Assembly (NCBI GenBank): GCA_963932465.1
Contig: OZ010792.1
Coordinates: 17,253,701 to 17,317,700, forward strand
From: Maratus speciosus
Lineage: Eukaryota > Arthropoda > Arachnida > Araneae > Salticidae
Length of the DNA stretch: 64,000 nucleotides
Direction: 5' to 3'
The notes beneath the pieces are model-generated. The model worked only from the letters and a program-made list of their open reading frames with translations, was not told the DNA's origin and made no database searches. A program made the translations under genes and the position numbers. Shown one piece after another: positions 32,677-43,739 of this stretch (its first letter is position 1; the number at the start of each line of letters is the position of its first letter).

Positions 32677-33730
32677 ACTTTCTTCTATCTCATACATGTT
32701 AATACTTCAAAATTCGCTATCACACTGCCAAAATTAAATGGCAATCTATGCATCTCATGAGGATTCTAAAGATATGAAATTCCGTGCATTAGTTCTTGAG
32801 ATATGACTATCGCTGAAATCGTCTAAATCCAGCAAAATGCTGCCTAGCAGCGCCATCTATTAGATGATTTATACCAAATCCTAATCAGCAACAATTTATG
32901 TCAGCGTCTGACTGAATCTGAAGTTTGGAGAAAATCCGTGCATTAGTTTTTGAGATAGAGCTATAGCAAAAATCGTGAAAATTACTGCATAGCAGCGCCA
33001 CCTATTGGGTGATTAACACCAAAACCTAATTAACAACAACTTGTGTCAACATACAACTAAATCTGAAGTTAGATGAAAATTCGTCCATTAGTTCGATAGA
33101 TAGAGCTATTGAGGCAATCGTGAAAAAGGCAGCACAGAAGCGCCACCTGCTGGGCGATTTACACCAACACATAATCAGTAGCAAGTCATATCAAGGACTA
33201 ACTGAATCGGAAGTTTGATGAAAATCCGTGCGTTAGTTCTTAAGATAGAGCTATTGGGGAAATCGTGTGAATCCTACAAAATTCATCATAACAGCGCCAC
33301 CTGTTGCGCGATTTACACCAAAACGTAATCAGCATCAATTCATATCAAGGACTAAATAAATCTGAAGTTTGATCAAAATCCGTGCATTAGTTCTTGAGAT
33401 AGAGGTATTGCAAAAATCGTGAAAAATGCAGCATAGCAGCGCCACCTCTTGAGCGATTTACACCAAAACTAATCAGCATCAATTTGTATTAGGGACTCAC
33501 TGAATATGAATTTTTATTAAATTCCGTGCATTAGTTCTTGAGATGGAGCGCCCACAAAATTTGTGTCACATACACACAGACAGACAGACTCACAGAGTCA
33601 CAGACAGACATTTTGTAAAAACATGTTTTTTGGAATCTCTGACCCCTAAAACGTGTAAATCCGTCGAAAACCGGAATTCGAAAATTTTCATGAATCCAAT
33701 ACTTTCTTCTTGTAAAGATAGAAGAAAGTA
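32677..33730 (+). mobile_element. ~145-bp-repeat element, copy 2, most complete
   Basis: Inverted 14-bp ends ACTTTCTTCTATCT (32677-32690) and AGATAGAAGAAAGT (33716-33729). A unique head runs to about 32780. Six repeats have anchors at 32787, 32941, 33086, 33231, 33385 and 33529 (spacing 144-154 bp). The tail has a CAGACAGACAGACT microsatellite and a terminal hairpin. There is no reading frame. Internal minisatellites plus a 3' hairpin resemble Helentron-derived non-autonomous elements, but the inverted ends could equally mean a DNA transposon. Confidence 0.85.
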
Positions 33731-33837
33731 AAATGGGGGTTTATGTCATTTTTTAACAAAATGTCATGCTTACGATAGACAGCATAAACCCAATTCAATT
33801 AAACGTATTGCAATTCCCTTTGTATTACATACTACTA

Positions 33838-34927
33838 CAGTAAAACCTCCATAACGGACACTCCCGAATAGCGGACACCTGTATTTAACGGACAGTTTTG
33901 CAATCCCCACTCCCAAAACCTAATTTTTTGTATGTTTAACCTCTAAATAACGGACATTCCGAATAGCGCACAGTAATTTTGGCGATAAAGGATGAAAAGT
34001 TATTTTTTAAAGAGAAAAATATGGGAAAGAAGTAAAAAGCCTCTAAATTTATGAATTATTGATATTTATGAATTTATTAATGTCACAGATTTTGTGACCA
34101 CAGATGTAGCAGGTGGGTTGGGAAAAATCTGCTCCCCCCCCTCCCCCCCGCCACGTCCGAGAAAGAAAACGTCATTTCTTGAAAGTTTTAGGATTTTCTC
34201 CTGATTAATGTCTAGAAGTGCAAATTTCTTGGTCCGCAGAATTCCTACATACATCATTTTCTCTTTCATTTTAAATGCGCGTAAGATAACTTCGTTTACA
34301 ATTGGCATGAAACTTCAGGACAGATAATACGTTGACTAGTATTTTTTTATTATTATACCCAAAGATGATTCAGAAGGATTAAAACTACTGATAGAGTTAA
34401 AACTTCACTTCGAAAAACAAATTACAAGTAATCGCAAGAAAAAGCAAACTTTTGTAACAGATTGTTTTTTTTTTTTTTGCAAGAATGTAATTAACAGTGA
34501 ATAAAGTTATGTACAATTTTATTTTAGTTTTATTGCTTAAAAAACAATTTTAATTTTTGATTAATCATATAATAGAGGTTGTAGGACATATAAAAGTCTA
34601 TTAATGAAGCATAAACCCCTTGGGGACGAGCGGCACGTATACGTGCCGCATTCAGCACTCATAATCCTTGTTTTTCCTCACCAGTAAAATTTTACTGTAA
34701 AATTTGCCTTATTTAATCAGCGCATTTTATCTATTCAAGAAGATACAAATTTCTGTTTTAAAAAACGGTGACTAAAGATTAAAAATTTCGTAAAAGACTC
34801 CCGTCCCGAAGGGGTTAAGCTTTTCTTAGCAATTTTTGAATATCTGATATTTTCCCAATAGCGGACACCTCCGAATAGCAGACAGTTTTCGCGCTCCCGA
34901 GGTGTCCGTTATTTAGAGGTTTTACTG
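33838..34927. mobile_element. pogo/Tigger-like MITE with repeated ACGGACA
   Basis: 1090 bp flanked by TA. Ends CAGTAAAACCTC and GAGGTTTTACTG. Motifs ACGGACA/GCGGACA recur at about 33853, 33870, 33888, 33951 and 33968 and, at the right, near 34863, 34880 and (reversed) 34905. A family A MITE is nested at 34616. A low-complexity C/G stretch near 34133-34150. Confidence 0.82.
34616..34814. mobile_element. TTAA-flanked MITE, family A, copy 3
   Basis: 199 bp. The left flank is ATAAA (mutated TTAA), the right flank TTAA at 34815. The palindrome GGCACGTATACGTGCC starts 17 bp inside the left end. Nested in the pogo-like MITE. Confidence 0.87.
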
Positions 34928-35237
34928 TATTACGCTTACTTTTGCACTGAAGTAGGAGTTTTACAATATTTTCGAAATTAACTGAAATATTTCAAAATAC
35001 CGCATATTTCCGTGTATAAGACGATCCGATCCGTATATAAGTCGAGTATACGACTTTTCAGAGAAAAATCGCCCAAAATCGGAAACCTGTATATAGGTCG
35101 ATGTTAAAAAAGGGTGATGAAAAATTCACCGAACAGAAACTTAGCACTTTTTTGTGCATAGCTAATAGAAAAAAATGCACTTTATGAAATTATTTATATC
35201 TCCTATTCTGGCTTGGCACACTGTCAAATCTGTTTAA
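34928..35237. other. Non-coding; one end of an unidentified element
   Basis: CCGTGTATAAGACGATCCGA...GTATACGACTTTT at 35012-35060 looks like a transposon end, but its partner is not seen. Confidence 0.35.
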
Positions 35238-35471
35238 CACTTTCCGGCGCGGAGTAATTCTGTTTATAAAATGATAAAATAATGGACTGGCACCAGAATT
35301 TATAACCGAATTTATTAGCAAATACGAACTTGCTTATTTTGAATTACGTTATAAAAGGAAAATTTTAATTAAATATTCTGTGTGCCAAAAAAAAAGGAAA
35401 AAAAATTAGGTGTCCTTTTTTAAGGACAACTAATTTCGGTGTACTTTTTTAAGGACACCGCTCGCGAAAGG
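35238..35471. mobile_element. TTAA-flanked MITE with a GGTGTCC palindrome
   Basis: 234 bp between TTAA at 35234 and 35472. Ends CACTTTCCGGCGCGGAG / CACCGCTCGCGAAAGG. Two adjacent palindromic segments, each of the form GGTGT(C/A)C...AAGGACA, are at 35409-35459. The last one ends 12 bp from the right end. Confidence 0.8.
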
Positions 35472-35475
35472 TTAA

Positions 35476-35686
35476 TTGGGTTACGAACTGCTATTTGTTA
35501 CCAATGTTGGGCACGCTCACAAAAAAAAACGAACTAATTCAAACTCAAGTTCAATTTCTCAAAAATGAGTCATGTTCACTCTCAAATTCAAAATTTTTGA
35601 AACGAACTCGTTCAACTCAAACTCATCTATAAAAAGGAACGAAATTCACTAAAAACTCGTTTTTTTTTTTTTTTTTTGTTTGGTTT

Positions 35687-35720
<34 letters not shown>

Positions 35721-36335
35721 CTAATAGATTAGAACTTTATCGTCCAAATTTACCAAAATTTGTGAGCTAATCTTTCGAGGCGAAACTTTCTGACACAATG
35801 ACGTACACATTTTTCAAAATAAAGGTATAAAATTGGCAAACCTGACTATGGAAGTAATTTGAAATCGAAATGATTTTTCCATTTTTTGATAAACAAATTA
35901 ACTATTGAGTTATAAGCATTTTTGATCACGTGACAAGGCGTTTTTCTCCCTTCGTTGACTGGTTTTTCTACTTTCACCGGCAAATTCCGGATCAAAACGC
36001 AAACTTTGATAGTGTTTTCTGAAAGTTTTATTGTGTTTTACTAAAAAACGGAAAATGTCTTTCAATTACATAGTTTCTGAATAACATCACCTGCCAGTTT
36101 CATGCGTTTCCGGACAAAAATGAATTAAAACTTATGTCATAAAAATGCCTCTTTGGAATTGAGAACAGTTTTGATAACATTAATCCATTTCCACGGCCTG
36201 AACACTTAAAAATGTGAAATATTCTATACAGGTAAACCTTTTAAGACGGAATCACATTGGAAAGAAAAAAAGAAAAAAGTTGATTATAGATAGGTTCCTT
36301 TTTTAGCAGGTCCGCCGTCTCTTGCAAATGTATTA

Positions 36336-36369
<34 letters not shown>

Positions 36370-36830
36370 CACGAATTATTTTAACGTTATTATTTCAACA
36401 TTATTATTATTATTATTTTTAGTGTCAAAAGTTTCATGGTATTGAAACCCCCAAAACGAACGTTTATAAAATAAAATAAATTAAAGACAGAGTACCAATA
36501 ATGAAATGAATTATATATTGCATCTGGATTAACGGCTAAAAGTGTAGAAGTGAAGTGTCTGGCTGATTTCTGCATAGCAACAAAAATAGGCACTAGAGTG
36601 AAATTTGAAAGACGTTGTTAGGCGGAAAAAGGATATTATTTCTTTTATTTTTAATGCAGTGCGCTGCAGTTAAAATATTAGAGAGAATAAGAATTGACTG
36701 CTTAATTTTATGAAAGGAAATGACGGTTACAAAACAAATTGAATCCAAATGCAGACAGATAATTAAAGTTAAGAATTTAGAAATGACATAATTTTAATTA
36801 GGAAAAGGTGAAAGCTATTAAAATTAATAT
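35476..36830. other. Non-coding, poly-T rich, no gene
   Basis: GGGCACGCTCACAAAAAAAA near 35508 could be one end of a hAT-like element. GAACTCAAACTCA-type repeats follow to 35660. Poly-T runs at 35660-35677, 35690-35720 and 36340-36366. The rest is AT-rich. No element with both ends seen. Confidence 0.4.
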
Positions 36831-36945
36831 GTGATGCACGCTGCCTGATGCGACAGTCAAGCGTGACCCACTGATGATTCACGCCACCTGATGGGACAAC
36901 CGAACGCGACCCACCGGTGATGCACGCCGGTGTGAACGTGTTAAA
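36831..36945. repeat. Short GC-rich tandem repeat ending at TTAA
   Basis: About 2.5 copies of a 43-45-bp unit (GATGCACGC..CCTGATGCGACAGTC..GCG.GACCCAC). Ends GTGAACGTG then TTAA at 36942. Related GCCGGCACGGTGGGTCACAC lies at 12093. Confidence 0.65.
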
Positions 36946-37599
36946 AATGTATTACAAAATTCCATTTTTACATACAAAAACTAGTCTGGGTTAAATAAAA
37001 GAGTGTTAATGCGATTCTTGTGGTAAAATTTAAAATAAAAAGTCTTTTGTTTTATTTAAGTAAATTTTAAAATTTCACTTCTTCTACAATTTTGAACTTT
37101 TTGAAACTTTTTTTCATCATTTTCTTGCAAGTGTGTTCTAACGCCAGTGATTCCGAAATATAAATCAGTTTAAGAAAAGATAATAAAATGTCTATAAATG
37201 AACTAAAACAGTGAAAATGACAATTTATTTAACAATTTTTTTTAAATAAAATATTTTTATTACAGAAATTTATATTACAGAAATCCCTAATTTTATCAAA
37301 CGCACGTTAAAGTGCATCCCAGAAAAAAAAGGAATGAACTGAAAAGTGTTGAAATTTTAGCTTTTTTGTCATATTGATATAATGGAAAACACAAATTGCA
37401 AAAAAAAAAAAAAAAATTTAATTGCAACTCTGATGCATTGAAAGGGGAATGGATGCAGTAAAACAGTCTTTTCACATATTTATAAACATCGGATTTTTAT
37501 ATAATTTGACCAGAATATACTAGGGAATTGTTGTTTGTCAGTCATTTTAAACAAAAATATAAAAAATTAATATTTTTGTGATTTTTAAAAAATTTTATT
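36946..37599. other. Non-coding AT-rich DNA
   Basis: No gene or element recognised. Confidence 0.4.
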
Positions 37600-37954
37600 T
37601 ATTTAAAAACATTAAGTCTCCCTTCCTCCCCTATAATGAGAAAAGTGATAAGAACTATCATCGATTACTGCCTTAGCAGTTTTATTTAACTTTCGATTGT
37701 CAGAAGATCTTACTGTGATAAATGCACGCATTAAAATAGCAAAGCTTTATTAGACAAGCCAAATAAGACATTTGTTTTGCTGTAATGAAAGGTAGGTTGA
37801 TAAATATCTCAGCGTTTATTAAAAAATTTTTAATAACATGTGGTTTCAAAAAGCTTTCTCTTATATCCAGCAGAGTTTTTTAACTTAATAAATATTAGTC
37901 AGTTTCTTTGCTTTTCAAACAGAGTGACTGACATTAGGCTTTATTTAAGGTTTG
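37600..37954 (+). repeat. ~0.75-kb background repeat, first part
   Basis: TCCTCCCCTATAATGAGAAAA (37625), GAACTATCATCGATTACTGC (37651), TTAATAACATGTGGTTTC (37829). It continues after the MITE at 38189. Confidence 0.6.
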
Positions 37955-37958
37955 TTAA

Positions 37959-38184
37959 CCTTTCAAGGGTACATTATTACCGTATCATATTGTATACCAT
38001 ATTTGTATAAAGTTGCAACAAATGACTGACACCGGAATTTACAAACGAATTTATTTGGAAATAAAAAAAGCTATATTTCGCATACATAATAATCTGAAAA
38101 AATTTTACCAAAATTTGATGCCATTGTGGAATTTCAGAATAAAAATTAAGTGGTTTCATAAACGTACCACCGCCCTTGATAGGA
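37959..38184 (+). mobile_element. TTAA-flanked MITE, family C, copy 2
   Basis: 226 bp between TTAA at 37955 and 38185. Starts CCTTTCAAGGGTAC and ends CCGCCCTTGATAGGA. The quasi-palindrome GTGGTTTC...GTACCAC at 38150-38170 ends 14 bp from the right end. Confidence 0.85.
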
Positions 38185-38188
38185 TTAA

Positions 38189-38352
38189 AAAATTTCTTAA
38201 TATGATAAAACCTTTCACAGTCTGTTATGAAAGACGCATTTCATTTTCCTAATATAATTTTTTAATTTATTTATTACGTATAGAGAATAGATTTATCGCC
38301 TTCCCATCAGCCACAAAGATTTTGAATTATCATTTTTAGAATTCATATTTGA
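38189..38352 (+). repeat. ~0.75-kb background repeat, middle part
   Basis: TGATAAAACCTTTCACAG, GCATTTCATTTTCCTAATAT (38235), AATTATCATTTTTAGAATTC (38323). Interrupted by the TIR element at 38353 and resumed at 38530-38635 (CTGTACATTAAATTCCATAA). Confidence 0.65.
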
Positions 38353-38529
38353 CAGGGCTCCCAAATGGTCCGCCAACTGAATACCAATATTATTTTAGAA
38401 AAATTTTCTTTTTAGATTTTTCTTACAAACCGCCCCGGAAATACCTTTGAAAGTTAATTCTGGCGCAAACCTACCATAAATCTGTTAAAATTTATTGGTA
38501 TTCAGTTGGCGGACCATTTGGGAGCCCTG
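38353..38529. mobile_element. Short MITE with near-perfect 37-bp TIRs
   Basis: Ends CAGGGCTCCCAAATGG... and ...CCATTTGGGAGCCCTG, inverted over about 37 bp, 177 bp in all. Flanks ATTTGA / ATTCGA may be a degraded target duplication. The background repeat shows the uninterrupted sequence. Confidence 0.88.
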
Positions 38530-38635
38530 ATTCGAGTACTGTACATTAAATTCCATAATTTGAGTTGTGAAATAATAGTTCTTCTTCGATAAAACACTTT
38601 CTTTGTGAATATGCAAGCCAAAAATGCAGTCGCGT

Positions 38636-38853
38636 TGTATTGGCTATTTTTTTTTATTCAGATTGTTTGATTACCACCACTTTTTTGAAGCAGAAATATT
38701 CACCTTATTTTATGGCAGACCAAATAATGTGAGAATAAAACCAACTGCATTATTTTAAAAAACTGTTGGGAACCAAATAATCGGAATTTAAGAAAAGTAG
38801 CATACACTGCCCATGAATTTAGGGGTTAAAATTTATAATGTAGCAACTCTTAA
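38636..38853. other. Damaged family B-like TTAA element
   Basis: Contains CACCACTTTTTTGAAGCAGA, TTCACCTTATTTTATGGCAG and a GGGGTTAA at 38822, as in family B, but the left end is lost. Confidence 0.5.
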
Positions 38854-39061
38854 CCCCTTCACGCTCGAATTAAATTACGGTTGAATAATTCAAATTGCTT
38901 ATTGGCACCACTTTTATGAAAAAGAAATATTCACCTTATTTAATGACAGTAAAAAGATACTAAAATATACCCAATTTCACTATTTTATAAAACTGGTGGG
39001 AATCAAACAATTTGAGTAAAAGGCACAGCCCGAGAATATGACGGGAGCGAGAATTAAGGGG
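38854..39061 (+). mobile_element. TTAA-flanked MITE, family B, full copy
   Basis: 208 bp between TTAA at 38850 and 39062. Ends CCCCTTCACGCTCG / GAGAATTAAGGGG. The palindrome CCCGAGAATATGACGGG at 39029-39045 ends 16 bp from the right end. Confidence 0.9.
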
Positions 39062-39065
39062 TTAA

Positions 39066-40148
39066 ATCGCTTCGAGATAAGCGTCGCTACGTATAGAGTG
39101 CTCAGAATCCTTGATCTTTCCTACCAGTAAATTTTAATTGAAAAATTTTCCTAATTAATAATCCTTTCTCCAGCCTTCCCAGCTATTGTTGGCTTTCCCT
39201 CTTTTCTTGTTAGTTTTTCAAGCAGCCCCTTCAATTAAATGTAACCTGTCGGATTGCCAGTTTGGCCTTCATTTTTGTTCCGAGATTTCGTGTCATACCA
39301 GAAATTAATAATTGTATTTTTTGCTTTATTGAATGAGAGATCCAGTTTCGGAGACAGTTTACTCGAGGAGCCTGGGACCTTTGTCCCATATCCCCAACAC
39401 ATAAGATTATGGGAGATAACTGATAGGGCAAATTTATAGCTGGTAGCAGTGGGAATGGAGGGCATACATAAAAATTATAACAACTTGCCAGGGAAAAGAG
39501 CTAATAAAAACAGAAAAAGCTGAAAGGAAGTTTGAGTACAGCATTACAATAACAAGATCATTTTTTTGTAATTTTTTTAAATTTTATAAATTTTTATAGG
39601 GTTTTTTCATATTTTTATAATTTTTTGAAAAGTATTTTATATTTTTTTAAAAGAAAAGAGTAAAATAAAAGTACAAGGTAAGGGATGTTAGTAATAAAAG
39701 TGAAAAGGGTGCATGAGAAACTGTGCAAAGGATCTACTACGGATGACAACTGGCTTCAAGAATTCATGCCGTAAAAGTCGCGGAAGGGCCGGGTGCAACT
39801 ATTGGATTAACCGTCGAGGTTTTGAAAAGAACCAGCTCAACCCGCTGTTCACTCTTTGACTGTCAAGTCAAGTCAACGCGAGTGCTTAAGAAGTACTTAC
39901 AGTGGGTCGCGGCCCCTGTTAAACCTCCGTCGAATGTGCAAAAACATAACATTAAAATTAAATAAAGCCATGATAAAACTATATAATTTCGATACTCGGG
40001 TGGAGCCGAAGTTCCTCCCATGCATTCCCGAGTTCGAAGAACCGGGGTTAAATATAACTCCCAGTGGCGCAAAGACTTTCTAAATTTTAGAAAATCGTTG
40101 ACAGACTTAGGTGGTCGAGATGGGAAAGGCAAGCACCGGAGGTACAGT
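39066..40148. other. Fragments of MITEs, then a GC-richer unidentified stretch
   Basis: 39085-39150 is the right-hand inside of family A. 39253-39330 is one end of the GTTGCCAGTTTGGCC family. 39720-40140 has a more balanced base composition than its surroundings and short open frames on both strands, but no protein motif I recognise. It could be a piece of an unknown retroelement or a former exon. No conclusion. Confidence 0.35.
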
Positions 40149-40149
40149 C

Positions 40150-40580
40150 ATTCAGGGTAACTTTGAGCCATGGGGTGTAACTTTGCACCACCTCCTAATT
40201 TTCTATATTTTAACTCCAAAAGACTAAATAAACTCCAGAACTGTACTCTGTTGGCAAGGTTCTAAAGTGATATTTCTACTCTTTATTTTAGAAAATAAAT
40301 TAGCAACATCATGCGCAATAAATTGCATCATCTAACTATTTTTGTGAAGTACTGATTCCATGTTAATTTTGAATGCTGTTTTGAAGTTGTTGTAATCCAA
40401 TTAAATTTTCATACTAAGTAACAATATACTCATTTATCAGACATATTATTATCTAAATGTTGTAAATGTGTTAATATTTTGTGATTATTTATTTATTAAT
40501 AGTTAATAAAATGCAAAATAACACTAACATTTTACCACATTTTCAGGGTAACTTTGAGCCGGCTCAAAGTTATACTGATG
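40150..40580. mobile_element. Possible element with repeated GGGTAACTTTGAGCC
   Basis: CAGGGTAACTTTGAGCC at 40154, GGGTGTAACTTTGCACC at 40173, CAGGGTAACTTTGAGCC at 40545 and the inverted GGCTCAAAGTTA at 40561. The stretch between is AT-rich and non-coding. The exact ends are uncertain. Confidence 0.55.
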
Positions 40581-40913
40581 TTTATAATTTACTGATTATA
40601 TGTGCTACTGTCAAAAATTTCCCATATTTGGTCGTATATTTCATATAAATGCCGAAAGTGTGCATTAGATATAACATGTAAATATTTTCACAAATATGTG
40701 TAAAATATATAAAATTCATTTAAAGGCGTTATTCGGAGCGCAGCTACTCAAATTTGACATTTTCATACATTCAACATTTTTTATTCATATTTGAATAGTA
40801 CTAGTGCTAGTATGTATTACTGTAACTATGAATATATTATTGAGTTAACACATTGAAAATTGATTTTCACTGCATTTTTATGTTTTATAGGAACATATGC
40901 ATTTAATTCTTTA

Positions 40914-41570
40914 ATTATAAAGGCTTCAGTGAGTTTAATGAGTTTAAAAGAGATATGGGCCTAAAACTGGTTGGTAATTCGGGGTTTTTAGAGTTTTTAA
41001 AAATACGGTCAGGGAGTGCAGTTTTCCAGTAGTAACTGAATTTAAAAATATTGTTAATAAGGAGGGTTATTTTTGGAATATACGCGAGAGGTAGATTTTA
41101 AGCATTTCATTATTGATGACGATGATGCCTGGAGATTTTTTATTTTTAAGTTTTTTATTTTCTTTTAGAACATCAGTGTTTGTAATCAAAATATTACTAT
41201 GGGGGGGGGGGGGGGGGGTATTGCTTAAGAAATTTCTAACAGCTGTATAAACTTTATTTTCAATGGCGTGATTAATAATGGGATTTCCTTGGAATTGCAA
41301 TTCTAAGCTGCTGGCAATAACATCTGATTTTACTTCTTCGGTGCATACGTATTCTTGGGAACTTGTATTAAGGATGCCGGAGGAATTTGAAACAGAGTTC
41401 GGATTCTTTGGGCTGCCCGCCATAAGCTGGCGTCCTCTGGTGTTGCAGATTGAAGGTATGAACTCCATCTTTCCTGGAGATATTTTTTCAGGTCTTCTTG
41501 AACTCTATTCATAATTTTTTATCTAGAAAGTTACGTGTACGTTGGTAAATTTTCCTGGCCCTATTTCTAT
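40914..41570 (-). pseudogene. Jockey-type LINE reverse transcriptase fragment
   Basis: Read on the minus strand from about 41570: RARKIYQRTR, VQEDLKKYLQERWSSYLQS, SLWRAAQRIR, PKNPNSVSNS, KLKNKKSPGIIVINNEMLK (RT motif usually KKAPGIDGI), LLINNIFKFSYYWKTAL and PELPTSFRPISLLNSLN. These are the region before RT and the first RT blocks of jockey-type LINEs. Frameshifts separate the pieces, a 18-G run (41201-41218) lies inside, and the catalytic YADD part is absent. It is a dead fragment lacking both ends. Confidence 0.82.
41201..41218. repeat. Poly-G tract
   Basis: 18 consecutive G residues inside the LINE fragment. Such a run is unusual in AT-rich DNA and may vary in length. Confidence 0.95.
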
Positions 41571-41678
41571 GGAAGGGGGTGCAGTCCCTCCATACCATAT
41601 ATGTAGTGGGAGGGGCTAGAGCTGTGACGTAGACAGTCTAGTGACGGAGTCTAGTTTGTTTTTACCGCCCCCTGAATA

Positions 41679-41913
41679 CTAGGCCTGAGCGCTGACACAA
41701 AAATGGCGGCTGCCGAAGGCGGATTTTTTTTAACGTAGGTACGGTCCCTTAAATGTAGAAACCAATATTTTATAAAAGATTTCTCTGACTTGTTTAATCT
41801 CAGAGAAATGAAGCGGAAAAAACTTTAAAAATTTATTGGTACGGATATTTTAGGGACGCTGAAAAAAATTCTCCTTTGACAGCCGCCATTTTTGTGTCAG
41901 CGCTTAGGCCTAG
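41679..41913. mobile_element. Palindromic MITE with CTAGGCCTGAGCGCTGACAC ends
   Basis: Inverted ends of about 34 bp (CTAGGCCTGAGCGC.../...GCGCTTAGGCCTAG, then TGACACAAAAATGGCGGCTG), 235 bp. The inner part is also largely inverted (GGTACGGTCCCTTAAATGTA versus GGTACGGATATTTTAGGGAC). Non-coding. Confidence 0.88.
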
Positions 41914-42510
41914 TTTCACAGCCGGGGAGGGCATGTGAAAAAAAAAGACGGCGAGGATCCACAAAGGGCCTTCACTGTAGAAAATTCAAAATTGCCAATT
42001 AAAAACAAAAAAATGTAAAATGGATTGGAGACAGTCAATTTACAAACAATAAATAGTAAATTAAACGAATTACTAAATAATAAATTTGAATAATTACTGA
42101 TTTACTGGAAAAATAACAAAAAGCCTTTTTTTAACTTTTAATTGCAGCAAAATGCTCACATACGTCACTGAAAAACATTTTTCTGAATATTGCAACAACC
42201 GAGGTGTCAAATATAATTGAACAATTGTGTTCAACCTAGGGAAGAGTTAAATTTCGCGTGCGAATTCTGTGTTTACAACTCAGAAATTTTCCGAGTTTGG
42301 TGACACCTGAGAGGTTTCTCCGTGAAGTTTTTGAACACGGTACGAAATCGCCGTCCCACTGGAGAATGGCAAGGAGACTTTTTTGTCTCTGCCGACCCTG
42401 GCATCGTATCTCTGTGTTGCATCTAACTCAGAATTCTCCACTAGTGGGACAAAAGTGTGAAAATTTCTAGTAAGCTTTTCAATTTAGGCAAAAATAGGCA
42501 TTAAATAGGA
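41914..42510. other. Non-coding, no recognised feature
   Basis: 42270-42470 is GC-richer with an inverted pair (AACTCAGAAATTTTCCGAGT... and AACTCAGAATTCTCCACTAG do not fold well). No gene identified. Confidence 0.35.
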
Positions 42511-42559
42511 ATTAAAAATAAGTTGCTCCTGTACAGGACAGGAGCAACTTATTTTTAAT
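42511..42559. repeat. Perfect 22-bp hairpin
   Basis: Arms ATTAAAAATAAGTTGCTCCT+GT at 42511-42532 and the exact complement at 42538-42559, with spacer ACAGG. Perfect arms in otherwise decayed DNA imply a recent origin. Confidence 0.9.
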
Positions 42560-43311
42560 AGAAAGATGACTGTTTCGTGCAAGAAGGGGATATAATTTAT
42601 TTCTAGCAACTCGAAATTTATTTCGCGTAGTGTGGATGTGTTGCTTGAAACTTTCGTGATTACATAAAGTAAAAATTCTTCTGTTGGAAAATCCGATATC
42701 AGTTCTGAAATTTCGAAATAAAAATGGAGGCCAATTTGGCACCCTTTCTCACAAGGAGAGGGTCCGAGGTTGGTGTCACCAAATGAGATTAACATTTGTT
42801 TATCGATAGAGTGCAGTTAGTACACTAAAAATATATGACCGCCATAAAGGGCAACCCTCAGGGGATCTTGAGAAAATAAGTCGCAAAGTTTAAGCTAAAG
42901 TTGGGTCGGAACGCTCTCATCCCTGATAAAAGCCCTTTTTTAATAAACCATGAAATATTTGAAGTATTTGAATGAGGAAACAAAAGGAAAATTTGTTCAC
43001 TTATTTGTTCTCTTATTTGTTCACTTATTTTATTTCTCTGTTTAAAATTGTAGATATTCGTTGTAATAACTGTAAATAATTTTAAATATCAACAAAAAAA
43101 TTCTGGTCTATAGACATATAAATATGCTCTTTTTTTTTTCTTTTTACTTTTCATTATATATTTAAACATGCAAAATTTCGTAGTTAAAAAACACTTATAC
43201 GCCTAGAAAACATACATTTAATTCATATATTTCGTATATTTCAATTATTATACGTATTTTTTCTATTGCGGTTCGAAAATGTTTGATAAAAATTTTCGAT
43301 CCGAAAAACAA
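42560..43311. other. Non-coding; end fragment of a hAT-like MITE
   Basis: 42720-42745 (AAAATGGAGGCCAATTTGGCA) is one end of the GTTGCCAGTTTGGCC family. The rest is AT-rich without a gene. Confidence 0.4.
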
Positions 43312-43388
43312 GTCCGAGCGGGATTTGAACCAGAATAGAAAAATCTCAAATCCAGCATGCTGCCGACTATGCTACTGAACCGCTAGCC
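43312..43388 (-). tRNA. tRNA-like sequence or tRNA-derived SINE head
   Basis: On the minus strand: GGCTAGCGGTTCAGTAGCAT followed by GTCGGCAGC (D-arm/A-box-like), then GGTTCAAATCCCGCTCGGA (T-arm/B-box consensus GGTTCRANTCC). The arm that should pair with CTCGGAC at the 3' end does not match the 5' end, and the anticodon arm is irregular. It therefore looks like a tRNA-related pseudogene or the start of a tRNA-derived SINE rather than a working tRNA. Confidence 0.45.
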
Positions 43389-43739
43389 AAAGAAGGAAAT
43401 TTATTCGATTATAAACTGTAGCATAATTTTTCAATAATTTTTTTAATTAATCAATAATTTTTATTCTAGTACATCATAGTACTACTGTTAGACTATTCTC
43501 ATGGCCCCTATGATGTGTTACTTAACCTACTCATCTCCGGGACGTGGAATTACCTGGCAACTAGGAACCTCTTGAACCCATGTACTATTCCTTCTTCTGG
43601 GGTTCAAAACGAATATTTTTCTTGAAAATCCGGCGATAAAAAATTAAAAATTCTGTAAAGGACGCTTGTCACCATAATGGAATTTTAAAGAAACTTTGAT
43701 TATCCCTGACCTTAAATATGTATATATATATAAACAAAA

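Noticed and set aside
30735..33730. Regular direct repeats that might suggest a CRISPR array
   Set aside because: Repeats are ~145 bp with no short repeat/unique spacer pattern, no cas genes, and the DNA is clearly eukaryotic.
33543..33731. 62-codon frame with a His/Thr/Asp/Arg-rich stretch
   Set aside because: It is the translated CAGACAGA microsatellite and tail of the ~145-bp-repeat element.
39863..40132. Overlapping frames on both strands in the GC-richer stretch
   Set aside because: No recognisable domain; higher GC alone lengthens frames. Left as unidentified.
41067..41468. 133-codon minus frame as a host gene
   Set aside because: It matches the region before and at the start of jockey-type reverse transcriptase, with frameshifts on both sides.
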